Below are positions 1 to 7,985 of a stretch of DNA of 64,000 nt, piece by piece. The stretch is taken from NCBI RefSeq assembly GCF_050789285.1, contig NZ_JBOUVX010000001.1, positions 1,320,413-1,384,412 on the forward strand, written 5' to 3'. The position numbers and the translations under genes are program-made. Source of the DNA: CAVPWP01 sp050789285 (GTDB taxonomy: Bacteria > Pseudomonadota > Alphaproteobacteria > Rhodobacterales > Rhodobacteraceae). The notes under the pieces are model-generated. The model had not been told where the DNA came from. It saw only the letters and a program-made list of their open reading frames with translations, and did no database searches. The number at the start of each line of letters is the position of its first letter. Positions within the stretch are counted from its first letter, which is position 1.

Positions 1-829
1 TGGCGAAGCGGTCCTTGCGGATTTCCTCGACGCGGGTCTTGGCGCGGATGATGACGCTGCCGCGCCCCTCGAGATAGGCCTTGCGCGCGCCCGAACGGCC
101 AAGGATCTGCGCGCCGGTGGGAAAATCGGGCGCGGGCACATACTCCATCAGCTGGTCCGACGACAGGTCGGGGTCGGCGATCAGCGCCAGCGTGGCGTCC
201 ACCACCTCGCCCAGGTTGTGGGGCGGGATGTTGGTGGCCATGCCCACCGCGATGCCGCCGGCGCCGTTGACCAGCATGTTCGGAAAGCGCGCCGGCAGGA
301 CCGTGGGTTCGCGGTCCTTGCCGTCGTAGTTGTCCTGGAAATCCACCGTCTCCTTCTCGATGTCGGCGAGAAGGGCCGCGGCGGGCTTGTCCATGCGCAC
401 TTCGGTATAGCGCATGGCCGCCGGGTTATCGCCGTCCATGGACCCGAAGTTGCCCTGCCCGTCGAGCAGCGGCAGCGACATCGAGAAGTCCTGCGCCATG
501 CGCACCAGCGCGTCGTAGATCGCGCTGTCGCCGTGGGGGTGGTATTTCCCCATCACGTCGCCCACCGGGCGCGCCGACTTGCGGTAGGGCTTTTCGTGGG
601 TATTCCCGGTCTCGTGCATGGCGTAGAGGATGCGCCGGTGCACGGGCTTGAGCCCATCGCGCAGGTCGGGGATCGCGCGGCTGACGATCACGCTCATCGC
701 GTAGTCGAGATAGGAGGCCTTCATCTCGTCCGAGATCGAGATGGTGGGGCCGGCGTGAACCATCCTCACGGGTGGCAGTCCGTCCGGCGTTTCCTCTGTG
801 TTGTCAGGGGGTTGCGGCGTATCGCTCAA
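1..829 (-). CDS. gyrA: DNA gyrase subunit A, N-terminal part (cut by window edge)
   Basis: This is the 5' part (about 276 codons) of the gyrase A subunit, which cuts and rejoins DNA while introducing negative supercoils. The breakage-reunion domain is clear: the N-terminal ISISDEMK...[13 protein letters not shown] block, the quinolone-resistance region with the usual HGDSAIYD (Ser and Asp kept) and the RYTE motif holding the catalytic Tyr. The gene runs off position 1. I choose the TTG at 829, reading [10 protein letters not shown], because the next in-frame stop lies about 30 bases upstream and related proteins carry this short acidic leader before [11 protein letters not shown]. The alternative is the ATG at 762. 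The TTG start is moderately certain; the identity is secure. Confidence 0.96.
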   Translation of the reverse strand, partial: MSDTPQPPDNTEETPDGLPPVRMVHAGPTISISDEMKASYLDYAMSVIVSRAIPDLRDGLKPVHRRILYAMHETGNTHEKPYRKSARPVGDVMGKYHPHGDSAIYDALVRMAQDFSMSLPLLDGQGNFGSMDGDNPAAMRYTEVRMDKPAAALLADIEKETVDFQDNYDGKDREPTVLPARFPNMLVNGAGGIAVGMATNIPPHNLGEVVDATLALIADPDLSSDQLMEYVPAPDFPTGAQILGRSGARKAYLEGRGSVIIRAKTRVEEIRKDRFA

Positions 830-874
830 CGTCTCTGCTGCCTGCTTGTGTGAACGCTATATCTTGTTGGCCGC

Positions 875-904
875 AGAGTAGCAGATCGCGGATATTGGGT
901 GCAA
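875..904 (-). promoter_or_regulatory. Possible gyrA promoter
   Basis: On the minus strand TTGCAC (899-904) and TACTCT (875-880) are separated by 18 bases, about 50 bases upstream of the chosen gyrA start. The boxes fit a housekeeping sigma-70 promoter only loosely, so this is a guess from spacing and position. Confidence 0.33.
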
Positions 905-1022
905 TGCCAAGCCGGGGGATTTGCAAGCAGCCACCGGGCGAGAGTGCTACCATACTGTTTTCGTTGATTTGTTTTCCGCTTCGTGGCTCAATTGTCCGGG
1001 GGGATCGGCGATGAGGTGAGCG

Positions 1023-1292
1023 ATGAGCCTTTCCGAGACCGAACTGATGCTACGCGGCTATGGCCTGACCACGGCCGAATTCTTCTACCGGATGCCGGAT
1101 TACCGCAACGTGCTGAACACCTATGTCTGGCAGGACTACGACCTTGCCCCGGATCACCCGCGCCTGTTCCGGTTCATCGAGTTCTGGCAGGAGACGATCG
1201 AGGGGCCGCTGCATTCGGTGCGCTTCGTGCACCGCAAGCTGATCTCGCCCGGGGAGTGGACGAACGTGGTGGGCGAGTTCACGATCCACTGA
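1023..1292 (+). CDS. usg: Usg family protein
   Basis: An 89-residue protein that matches the Usg family of alphaproteobacteria, named after a small gene found upstream of trp genes. No biochemical role is established. The sequence is rich in Tyr, Phe and Trp (for example TTAEFFYRMPDYRN and TYVWQDYDLAPDHPR), has no membrane segment and no signal peptide, and is full length for the family. The ATG at 1023 follows a purine-rich GATGAGGTGAGCG. It is divergent from gyrA, with a 193-base gap, and is not next to trp genes here. Identification is from recalled family sequence, so the name is firm and the function unknown. Confidence 0.85.
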   Translation: MSLSETELMLRGYGLTTAEFFYRMPDYRNVLNTYVWQDYDLAPDHPRLFRFIEFWQETIEGPLHSVRFVHRKLISPGEWTNVVGEFTIH

Positions 1293-1300
1293 GGCCGACC

Positions 1301-1345
1301 GGGGGCCTTGCCCCCGGACCCCCAGGATACTTGGCCCAAGAAGAA
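1301..1345. repeat. Rhodobacteraceae-type intergenic repeat, copy A
   Basis: A GGGGGCCTTGCCCCC hairpin (1301-1315) is followed by CCCCCAGGATACTTGGCCCAAGAAGAA. The same layout, hairpin then GGAGTATTTCCGAAAGAGAAG, is present at 58546-58607. It sits between the convergent stop codons of usg and dsbB and may act as a bidirectional terminator. Confidence 0.6.
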
Positions 1346-1348
1346 CGC

Positions 1349-1810
1349 TCAGCGGACCGCGCGCCAGGCCATGAGCCAGACCGCCGCGAGGCCGAGCGAG
1401 ATGACCGCGTTCCAGCTGGCCATGCTGAGGCCCGCAAACGCCCAGGCGACCTCGTCGCAGCGCACCAGCGGCGCGGCGAGGATCTGGTCCATCAGGTCCT
1501 GCGTCGACAGCCCGCTGATGTCGCCCGAGGTGCAGGTCGAGGGGCCGGCCCACCAGGTCCGCTCGACCCCCGTGTGATAGAGGCCGATCCCGGCCGTGGT
1601 CAGCGCGGAGAGCGCGCCGGCCAGCGTCAGGGCCGCCGCGGGGGCCGCGAGGCCAAGCGCGCCGATCGCCACCGCCGCCATGTGCGGCCAGCGCTGCCAG
1701 TAGCACATCGCGCAGGGCGCGAGCCCGGCGATGTACTGGAAGCCCCAGGCCCCGAGCAGCATCGCAAGCGATCCGCCCGCGGCAAGAAGGATGAGGGCAC
1801 GTCTGGTCAT
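1349..1810 (-). CDS. dsbB: Disulfide bond formation protein B
   Basis: A 153-residue inner-membrane protein that reoxidises DsbA and passes electrons to quinone. Four hydrophobic segments can be seen. The two periplasmic cysteine pairs are in place: C33-A-M-C36 in the first loop (followed by YWQRWPH, a typical DsbB motif) and C93 with C118 in the second loop. The upstream reading frame extends further, but the ATG at 1810 is chosen because it overlaps the upstream gene's stop as ATGA and begins directly before the first membrane helix. It is the second gene of a two-gene operon with the DedA/YqaA-like gene. A DsbA-like protein is encoded elsewhere in the window (28113-28760), though that one resembles FrnE. 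Confidence 0.9.
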   Translation of the reverse strand: MTRRALILLAAGGSLAMLLGAWGFQYIAGLAPCAMCYWQRWPHMAAVAIGALGLAAPAAALTLAGALSALTTAGIGLYHTGVERTWWAGPSTCTSGDISGLSTQDLMDQILAAPLVRCDEVAWAFAGLSMASWNAVISLGLAAVWLMAWRAVR

Positions 1811-2385
1811 AGGTACCTCAGGACCGCGAAGCCGCCGACGAGAAGCCCCACGAAGAGCGTGAACACAAGGCCCAGCCGGCGCTCGATGAAGTCGCGGATC
1901 GGGGGGCCGAACTTCCACAACAAGCCGGCGACGAGAAAGAAGCGCAAGCCCCGCGCGATCACGCTTGCGACAAGAAAGACCCAGACGTTCAGACCGGTCG
2001 CGCCCGACAGGATCGTGACGACCTTGTAGGGAAAGGGCGTGATGCCGGCGACCAGCACCGCCCAGGCGCCCCAGGCGTTGTAGGTCTGCGCGAACTCGTC
2101 GAAATAGACCTCCTTGCCGTAGAAGGCGAGGACGGGGCCGCCGATGCTGTCGAAGAGCGCGTGCCCGATCCAGTAGCCGAAAAGCCCCCCCAGGACCGAG
2201 GCGACCATCGCCACCGCCGCGATCCGGAAAGCGCGGTGCGGCGTGGCGATGATCATCGGGATCATCAGCACGTCCGGCGGGATCGGAAAGACCGAAGATT
2301 CGATGAAGGCAACCACCGCCAGCGCCCAGAGCGCGTGGGGGTGCCCGGCCAGGGACAGGGTCCAGTCGTAGAGTCGTCGGATCAT
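1807..2385 (-). CDS. YqaA/DedA-like membrane protein (SNARE-associated domain)
   Basis: A 192-residue integral membrane protein of the VTT/SNARE-associated (DedA-related, YqaA) family. DedA relatives are thought to move lipids or maintain membrane potential; no substrate is known for this branch. Visible signatures are the FIESSVFPIPPDVLMIP entry motif near residue 29, a G-rich GGLFGYWIGHALFD, and the ITPFPYKVVTILSGATG loop with the FPYK core. About five hydrophobic stretches are present. The start at 2385 (MIRRLYDW) is the first Met that keeps the family N-terminus. Its stop overlaps dsbB by four bases, so the two are probably translationally coupled. Confidence 0.82.
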   Translation of the reverse strand: MIRRLYDWTLSLAGHPHALWALAVVAFIESSVFPIPPDVLMIPMIIATPHRAFRIAAVAMVASVLGGLFGYWIGHALFDSIGGPVLAFYGKEVYFDEFAQTYNAWGAWAVLVAGITPFPYKVVTILSGATGLNVWVFLVASVIARGLRFFLVAGLLWKFGPPIRDFIERRLGLVFTLFVGLLVGGFAVLRYL

Positions 2386-2466
2386 CTGGGTCCCGCCCGC
2401 GATTTCGCCCCCCTTCAAGCTGTGGAATCGGTTACAGTCAAGGCCGGCACCAGGCGGAGGGCGGCG

Positions 2467-3312
2467 ATGCGCTGGCAAGGCAGACGCGGGAGCGACAACA
2501 TCGAGGACCGCCGCGCGTCGGCCGTGCCGGGCGGGCGTCTGGGGATCGGCGGCGTTCTGATCGTCCTTGCGGTCGGGCTGATCTTCGGCTTCGACGTGAC
2601 CCCGCTTCTGCAGGAAACCGGGATCGGCGTGGAAGAGACCGCGCCCGCCCAGATCACCCCGGCCGATCAGCGCGCGGCCGAGTTCGTTTCGGTCACGCTG
2701 GCGGACACCGAAGAGGTCTGGCGCGAGATCTTCGCCACCGACCTTGGCCTGACCTATCAGCCGCCGGTTCTGGTGCTGTTCAAGGGCGTGACATCCTCGC
2801 CCTGCGGGGGCGCCTCGGGGGCGACGGGGCCGTTCTACTGCCCGCTCGACCGCAAGGCCTATCTGGACACCGATTTCTTCACCACGCTCGAGCGCCGGAT
2901 GGGGGCGGGGGGCGATTTCGCCGCGGCCTATGTCGTGGCGCACGAGATCGCGCATCATGTCCAGAACGAGCTGGGCATCCTGGGCCAGGCCAACCAGGTC
3001 CGCCGGCAGGTCGGGCAGGCGGACTCGAACGCGATCTCGGTGCGGATCGAGCTTCAGGCCGATTGCCTGTCCGGCGTCTGGGCGCGGCACGCCGAGGCGC
3101 GCTTTGGCAGCCTCGAGGAGGGCGACATCGCCGAGGCGCTGAACGCGGCGGCGCGGATCGGCGACGACACGCTGCAGCGGCAGGCCGGACAGCCGGTGCG
3201 CCCGCACACCTTCACCCACGGCACGTCCGACCAGCGCCAGCGCTGGTTCGCGGCCGGCTATCGCAGCGGCGACGTGGCGGCCTGCGACACCTTCGGCGCG
3301 CGCGATCTGTGA
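2467..3312 (+). CDS. ypfJ: Neutral zinc metallopeptidase, YpfJ family
   Basis: A 281-residue membrane-anchored protein of the YpfJ-type zinc metallopeptidase family. The family hallmark start MRWQGRRGSDNIEDRR is present, then one membrane helix (about residues 26-42), then a domain facing the periplasm with the HEIAHH motif: H159, E160 and H163 match HExxH. Downstream ELQADCLSGVWA supplies the probable third zinc ligand. Cysteines in SPCGG and FYCPLD may form a disulfide. Substrates are not established for this family. The gene stands alone, divergent from the yqaA-dsbB operon, and the ATG at 2467 is fixed by the conserved N-terminus. Confidence 0.9.
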   Translation: MRWQGRRGSDNIEDRRASAVPGGRLGIGGVLIVLAVGLIFGFDVTPLLQETGIGVEETAPAQITPADQRAAEFVSVTLADTEEVWREIFATDLGLTYQPPVLVLFKGVTSSPCGGASGATGPFYCPLDRKAYLDTDFFTTLERRMGAGGDFAAAYVVAHEIAHHVQNELGILGQANQVRRQVGQADSNAISVRIELQADCLSGVWARHAEARFGSLEEGDIAEALNAAARIGDDTLQRQAGQPVRPHTFTHGTSDQRQRWFAAGYRSGDVAACDTFGARDL

Positions 3313-3362
3313 CGTTTTTCGGCTTGGAGGGCGCGCCGTCGCAGGCTAGGAACGCAGCGGTG

Positions 3363-3448
3363 GCCCGAGTGGCGAAATGGTAGACGCAGGGGATTCAAAA
3401 TCCCCCGCTAGCGATAGCGTGTCGGTTCGAGTCCGACCTCGGGCACCA
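3363..3448 (+). tRNA. tRNA-Leu (anticodon CAA)
   Basis: The acceptor strands GCCCGAG (3363-3369) and CTCGGGC (3438-3444) pair fully, followed by discriminator A and an encoded CCA. The anticodon loop TTCAAAA gives CAA, decoding UUG. A long variable arm (CTAGCGATAG) marks a class II leucine tRNA, and GGTTCGAGTCC is the T loop. Confidence 0.96.
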
Positions 3449-4067
3449 GACTTCAGCGACGCGAATCGCGGCGATGTCATTGTCCGCACTTGGCGACCAA
3501 TCCGCGTCTGGGGATGCGATTAGGGCTGACTTCTTCCCACTGACGCCTGAAAGAGCGCCGCCGAACCCGGGACGGGTGCGCGAGCGCGCGCGTTTCCATT
3601 TGCGCAACAATGGTGGCGCAGCCAACGCGTGCGTCGCGACGACTTGTGGCGCGCCGCGCCCCAACAGCAAGAATTGGTGCGCCTGCAGTCATGTTTGGAA
3701 ACAATGCCGCGCACGGGCGCCCGGCGATCGCGTGGCCTTCGCCATTCGGTCGCCCTGGGTTCGCCTTGTTTCCGCCGCTTTCTTCTTTGTGGGCAAAAGG
3801 GCGGGGCGTAGGCTTGGCTCGTCCTGCTGGGGGGTGGTTGTTTCGGTCCATGGGGGGGCCGGTGGTGCGTCTTCGGACGCGCGCGTGTGTAAAGGTGCTG
3901 CCAGTGGACAGCGGTGGCGTGCCCGGGGTCCCGACGGTCGTGGGTGGATGATACGATCGGGCCCCGGCACGCCCCGCGCCGTGAACCCGAAAATTCGATG
4001 TGTGTCGCGCCTGTTTTGCCGCCCCGCCGCAGAGGTTCGCTAACACCTGTCCGGCAGGGTGAGAGGC
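3449..4067. other. Non-coding gap downstream of tRNA-Leu
   Basis: About 620 bases with no convincing gene. The open frames here have unnatural composition (runs of Arg, Pro and Gly) and overlap one another on both strands; one of them even reads through the tRNA. Base composition is more mixed than in the flanking genes, with several T-rich runs. The only clear structure is a long imperfect inverted repeat at 3916-3973. The location directly after a tRNA gene would suit an old integration scar, but I see no integrase and did not find a repeated tRNA 3' end. Confidence 0.6.
3916..3973. repeat. Long imperfect inverted repeat
   Basis: GGCGTGCC and GGGG and CCCGA (3916-3934, with two single-base bulges) pair with TCGGG, CCCC and GGCACGCC (3957-3973) around a 22-base loop. 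No T-run follows on either strand, so it is not an ordinary terminator. It may belong to an unrecognised structured RNA. Confidence 0.5.
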
Positions 4068-4709
4068 ATGGATCATGCCGTCGACCATTCTGCCCCTGCC
4101 GGGCCAGTCCCGCCCCCACGTCCGATCGGATGGCGCCATGGCGCGGCGGTCGTTCAAGATGTCCTGTCGCGGACAGCGCCAGTCATGGCCTGGGCCTGCG
4201 ACGCGCCCTTGGCGACACCCGATGGGCCGCGGCCGGCCGGGGCGCTGGACCCCGGAGACCTTGTCACCACGCTGGACGGGGGCGCCGAACCGGTGCTTTG
4301 GCGCAGCGCGCCGGCGCGCCTTCCGGTTGTGCGGCTTGCCGGGGCGCGGGTCACTTCGGACTGCCTCGTCCTGCGCCGCGACCCGCTGGCGGGCCTTCTG
4401 TTCGGCAACGTCGAGGTTCTGGCCCGGGCCGGGGATCTTGCGCCGCGCGCGCCGGGACGGGCGGATTGCGTGGCGATCCTGCTGGCCGGGCACGGGCTGG
4501 CGCGGGTCGGCGCCAACTGGTGCGGAACCTTCCTGCCCGACGCCGCGTCGCTTGCCGCGCTGGCCCCCGACCAGCGGCGCGCCCTGCGCCGCGCCCATCC
4601 GCGCGCCGGCCAGCTGTGCGGGCAGGCCGGCTATCTGATCGGACGTCCGGTCCTTGACCCGCGCGCGCTTGCCGTTCTGCGGGCGGCGGCGCCTAGCGCT
4701 CGGGGATGA
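4068..4709 (+). CDS. Hint (hedgehog/intein) domain protein
   Basis: A 213-residue protein with a Hint-type fold signature: LATPDGPRPAGALDPGDLVTTLDGG (about residues 46-70) then VLWRSAPARLPVVRLAG, matching the 'T..G.r.v..L..GD.v.t.d.g...v.W' pattern of stand-alone Hint domains common in Rhodobacteraceae. These resemble autoprocessing domains, but there is no attached toxin or passenger here, and the residue before TPDG is Ala, so self-cleavage chemistry is doubtful. No signal peptide is visible. The ATG at 4068 follows AGGGTGAGAGG; a GTG at 4059 is possible. The end overlaps the convergent livM end by 17 bases. Confidence 0.7.
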   Translation: MDHAVDHSAPAGPVPPPRPIGWRHGAAVVQDVLSRTAPVMAWACDAPLATPDGPRPAGALDPGDLVTTLDGGAEPVLWRSAPARLPVVRLAGARVTSDCLVLRRDPLAGLLFGNVEVLARAGDLAPRAPGRADCVAILLAGHGLARVGANWCGTFLPDAASLAALAPDQRRALRRAHPRAGQLCGQAGYLIGRPVLDPRALAVLRAAAPSARG

Positions 4710-6009
4710 GGCCGCGCGGATAGAAGCGCAGCACCAGAAGCAGGATCACCCCCATGGTCAGCAGGCGCATCTGCGCTGCGCTGTCGACAAGGTGGGCCTT
4801 CAGCCAGCTGCCATCCTCCATCCCCGCGGTCAGCACGCCGACAAGCCAGGTGCCGATCGGTTCGACCTGGACCCAGAGGAACCAGATCAGGAAGCCGCCC
4901 AGGATCGCGCCATAGTTGTTGCCCGAGCCGCCGACGATCACCATCACCCAGATCAGGAAGGTGAAGCGCAGCGGCTGGTAGGTGCCGGGGGTGAGCTGGC
5001 CGTCGAGCGTGGTCATCATTGCGCCCGCGACACCGCAGACCGCCGATCCCAGGATGAAGATCTGCAGGTGGCGGGCCTTGACGTCCTTGCCCATCGCCTC
5101 GGCCGCGACCTCGTTGTCGCGGATCGCGCGCATCATCCGCCCCCAGGGCGACTTGAGCGCGGCCTGCGACATCCACAGAAGGATCAGCAGCACGGTGACG
5201 AACAGCGCCGCATAGGCGAGCTTCACGGTGATCGACGAGGCGACGACCGGGTCATAGCCCCAGCCGGTGACCAAGGCGACGAAGTCGGGATCGTTCTGCA
5301 GGTCGATCTCGTAGGGGACGGGGCGGGGGATGCCGATGACGTTCTTGACGCCCCGGCCCAGCCAGTCCTCGTTCTTCATCACGGCGATGACGATTTCGGC
5401 GATGCCCAGCGTGGCGATCGCAAGATAGTCCGAGCGCAAGCCAAGCGCGGTCTTGCCGACGATCCACGCCGCCCCCGCTGCCAGAAGCCCGCCCACGGGC
5501 CAGGCCACCAGCACCGGCAGGCCCATGCCGCCCAGATAGCCCGTCGAGGCCGGGTTGATCGCCTCGACCGCGGCCACTCCGCCGTCGAAGACCGCGCGGA
5601 ACAGGAAGAAGCCGCCGATTAGCACCACCAGCATCGCCAGCACCCGGGCCCGCCCCGGCGCCATGCGGCTGTAGATCAGGATCGCGGCAAGGATCGTCAT
5701 CGCGCCCAGGATCAGCCCCAGGATGACCCTCAGACCGCCGGCCGCCCAGGCCTCGGCCACGGGCGGCATCGCGACGATCACGGCGGCAAGACCGCCAAGC
5801 GCCACGAAGCCCATGATCCCGATGTTGAAGAGGCCGGCATAGCCCCACTGCATGTTCACCCCAAGCGCCATGATCGCGCTGATCAGGCCCATGTTGAAGA
5901 TCCCCAGCGCCACGTTCCAGCTGTCGAACAGGCCGGTCGCCGCGATCAGGCAGAACACCAGCACGAAGAGAAGGCTGGCTTTCGTGCGTTCGGAAAGGCC
6001 GCTCATCAT
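4693..6009 (-). CDS. livM: Branched-chain amino-acid ABC transporter permease LivM
   Basis: A 438-residue inner-membrane permease, one half of the channel of a high-affinity amino-acid importer. It begins with a Ser/Lys-rich cytoplasmic tail and a first helix (SLLFVLVFCLIAATGLF), and carries the LivM hallmarks NMQWGYAGLFNIG, LRSDYLAIATLGIAEI and, near residue 310, RAIRDNEVAAEAMGKDV, the coupling motif that docks the ATPases. It is longer than E. coli LivM, with an additional hydrophobic segment (about residues 90-160), which is usual in alphaproteobacterial members. The ATG at 6009 overlaps the livH stop, so it is the last gene of the operon. A four-gene set plus binding protein suggests a complete importer; substrate specificity is inferred. 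Confidence 0.93.
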   Translation of the reverse strand: MMSGLSERTKASLLFVLVFCLIAATGLFDSWNVALGIFNMGLISAIMALGVNMQWGYAGLFNIGIMGFVALGGLAAVIVAMPPVAEAWAAGGLRVILGLILGAMTILAAILIYSRMAPGRARVLAMLVVLIGGFFLFRAVFDGGVAAVEAINPASTGYLGGMGLPVLVAWPVGGLLAAGAAWIVGKTALGLRSDYLAIATLGIAEIVIAVMKNEDWLGRGVKNVIGIPRPVPYEIDLQNDPDFVALVTGWGYDPVVASSITVKLAYAALFVTVLLILLWMSQAALKSPWGRMMRAIRDNEVAAEAMGKDVKARHLQIFILGSAVCGVAGAMMTTLDGQLTPGTYQPLRFTFLIWVMVIVGGSGNNYGAILGGFLIWFLWVQVEPIGTWLVGVLTAGMEDGSWLKAHLVDSAAQMRLLTMGVILLLVLRFYPRGLIPER

Positions 6010-7016
6010 ACCGATTTCCCCGAGAATAGGCCCGTGGGCTTGAAGAGAAGCACGATCAGAAGGATCGCGAAGGAGACTGCGAACTTGTAATCCGTGGACA
6101 GAAGCTGGACGAGGCCGTCAGGCTCGAGCGCTTCGGGCAGGACGTAGGTCGCGACCTTGCGGAAGGCGTAGGTCACCGTGACCTCGGAGAACGCGATCAC
6201 GAAGCCGCCGGCGATGGCGCCCAGTGGATTGCCAAGCCCGCCCACGATCGCGGCCGCGAAGATCGGCAGCAGAAGCTGGAAGTAGGTGAAGGGCTTGAAG
6301 CTTTTGTCGAGGCCGTACAGCACGCCCGCGATGGTCGCGAGGCCGGCCACGATCAGCCAGGTCACCGCCACGACGCGCTCGGGGTTGATGCCCGACAGAA
6401 GCGCCAGATCCTCGTTGTCCGAGAAGGCGCGCATCGACTTGCCGGTGCGGGTCTTGTTGAGAAACCAGAACAGCGCCGCCACGACGACGACGGCCGTGAC
6501 CACGGTGATAACCGTGGTGGTGCGCACCGCCAGGCCTTCTTCAAGGCCCGTCATCTCGCGGAAGGTGCTGGCGGAAATGACGAAGCGCGCACCGTCCGAG
6601 AAGATCTGGTCGTCGACGCCGATGATGAAGCGCACGATGCCGTTCATCACGAACATCACGCCCATCGACACGATGACAAGGATCACCGGTGCCGCGCGCT
6701 TGCGGCGGTAGAAGCGATAGACCATGCGGTCGGTGACCAGCACCAGCGCGCCGGTCGCAGCGATCCCCACCGGCAGGGCCAGAAGGGCCGTGGGCAGCAC
6801 GCCAAGGCTGACGCCCGCCCCCTGCAACCACCAGGTCACGAGGATCGTCACCATCGCGCCGAAGGCCATGGTGTCGCCATGGGCGAAGTTCGAAAACCGA
6901 AGGATGCCGTAGATCAGCGTCACCCCAAGCGCGCCAAGCGCAAGTTGCGCGCCATAGGCCGTGGCCGGGATGATCACGAAGTTCAGAAGCGCCACGATGG
7001 CGTTGAGAAGATCCAT
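6006..7016 (-). CDS. livH: Branched-chain amino-acid ABC transporter permease LivH
   Basis: A 336-residue permease forming the other half of the channel with LivM. Family marks are QLALGALGVTLIYGILRFSNFAHGD near residues 24-48, the MGVMFVMNGIVRFIIG segment, the RAFSDNEDLALLSGINPERV coupling loop and GGLGNPLGAIAGGFVIA near the C-terminus. The frame is open further upstream (to 7061), but the ATG at 7016 (MDLLNAIVALLNF) is preferred because it starts just before the first helix; the upstream extension is Pro/Arg-rich. A 28-codon reading frame ends four bases before this start (see 7021-7107). Confidence 0.92.
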   Translation of the reverse strand: MDLLNAIVALLNFVIIPATAYGAQLALGALGVTLIYGILRFSNFAHGDTMAFGAMVTILVTWWLQGAGVSLGVLPTALLALPVGIAATGALVLVTDRMVYRFYRRKRAAPVILVIVSMGVMFVMNGIVRFIIGVDDQIFSDGARFVISASTFREMTGLEEGLAVRTTTVITVVTAVVVVAALFWFLNKTRTGKSMRAFSDNEDLALLSGINPERVVAVTWLIVAGLATIAGVLYGLDKSFKPFTYFQLLLPIFAAAIVGGLGNPLGAIAGGFVIAFSEVTVTYAFRKVATYVLPEALEPDGLVQLLSTDYKFAVSFAILLIVLLFKPTGLFSGKSV

Positions 7017-7020
7017 GGGC

Positions 7021-7107
7021 CTAGTCCTTGCGGCAATGGCCGGGCCGTACGCCCGCGGCACCGGCAGGGTCGGCGATCAGCGGGCGGCCGGTGAGGGCAC
7101 GGGTCAT
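7021..7107 (-). CDS. Possible 28-residue peptide between livF and livH
   Basis: A short frame, ATG at 7107 to TAG at 7021, fills the 138-base livF-livH gap. A still shorter frame upstream of it ends in a TGA that overlaps this ATG (GCATGACC). The predicted peptide (MTRALTGRPLIADPAGAAGV...) has no recognisable domain. It might couple translation from livF to livH, or be chance in GC-rich DNA. No ribosome-binding site stands out. Treat as a hypothesis. Confidence 0.25.
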   Translation of the reverse strand: MTRALTGRPLIADPAGAAGVRPGHCRKD

Positions 7108-7154
7108 GCCGGCCGGGGCGGGCAGGCGGGCGGACGAGGGGACAGTCGGCATTC

Positions 7155-7985
7155 CTATCCCCCCAGGAAGGTGCGACGGACCTCGGGGTCGGCCAGAAGC
7201 GCCTGTCCGGTGTCGGTAAAGGCATTGGCGCCCTGCACCAGCACATAGCCGCGGTCCGCGATTTCAAGGGCTTGCCGGGCGTTCTGTTCAACCATGAGGA
7301 TCGAGATCCCGGTGCGGGCAACCTCGATGATGCGGTCGAACAACTCGTCCATCACGATCGGGCTGACGCCGGCGGTCGGTTCGTCCAGCATCAGGACCTG
7401 CGGCTGGGTCATCAGTGCGCGGCCCACGGCGACCTGCTGGCGCTGGCCGCCCGACAACTCGCCCGCGGCCTGCCGGCGCTTGTCCTTCAGGATCGGGAAC
7501 AGGTCGTAGACCTGACCCATCGTGGCGCGGATGTCGTCACGGCGCAGGAAGGCGCCCATCTCGAGATTTTCCTCGACCGTCATCGAGGTGAAGATGTTGT
7601 TGGTCTGCGGCACGAAGGCCATGCCCTCGGCCACGCGCGCCTGGGGGCTGAGGTCGGTGATGTCCTTGCCGCCGATCCGGACCGAGCCCGAGCGCAGGTT
7701 CAGCATCCCGAAGATCGCCTTCATCGCGGTCGACTTGCCGGCCCCGTTCGGACCCACGATCACCGCGATCTCGCCCTTGTCGACGGCGATCGTGCAGTCC
7801 TCGAGGATGTTGGCGCCCGATCCGTAGCCGCCGGTCATGCTGTCGCCGATCAGGAAGGCCGATCCGGTGTTCACGGGCTTGCCGGTGCCTGCGCGGGTAT
7901 AGGCGTCAAGCTCGCCCCGGCCCTTGGGGTTGGCGATCGAGGCGTCCCGGTTGCCGCGGTCGTCCTGCCAGGCGTTGTCGCTCAT
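7155..7985 (-). CDS. livF: Branched-chain amino-acid ABC transporter ATP-binding protein LivF
   Basis: A 276-residue ATPase subunit. Walker A is GPNGAGKS (78-85), the signature is LSGGQRQQ, and Walker B is VLMLDEPTAGVSP, with the switch His replaced by the usual Liv 'ILMVEQN' sequence. Compared with E. coli LivF (about 237 residues) it has an extra hydrophilic leader of roughly 45 residues (DNAWQDDRGNRDASIANPKG...), a feature I recall from other Rhodobacteraceae members, so it is probably a real part of the protein. The ATG at 7985 overlaps the livG stop by four bases, supporting this start. It pairs with LivG on the LivHM channel. Confidence 0.93.
   Translation of the reverse strand: MSDNAWQDDRGNRDASIANPKGRGELDAYTRAGTGKPVNTGSAFLIGDSMTGGYGSGANILEDCTIAVDKGEIAVIVGPNGAGKSTAMKAIFGMLNLRSGSVRIGGKDITDLSPQARVAEGMAFVPQTNNIFTSMTVEENLEMGAFLRRDDIRATMGQVYDLFPILKDKRRQAAGELSGGQRQQVAVGRALMTQPQVLMLDEPTAGVSPIVMDELFDRIIEVARTGISILMVEQNARQALEIADRGYVLVQGANAFTDTGQALLADPEVRRTFLGG

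Noticed and set aside
3395..3670. Minus-strand frame containing SDSNRH...ASGGF
   Set aside because: This string is the familiar translation of the antisense of a tRNA gene and is a known annotation artefact; the tRNA-Leu accounts for it.
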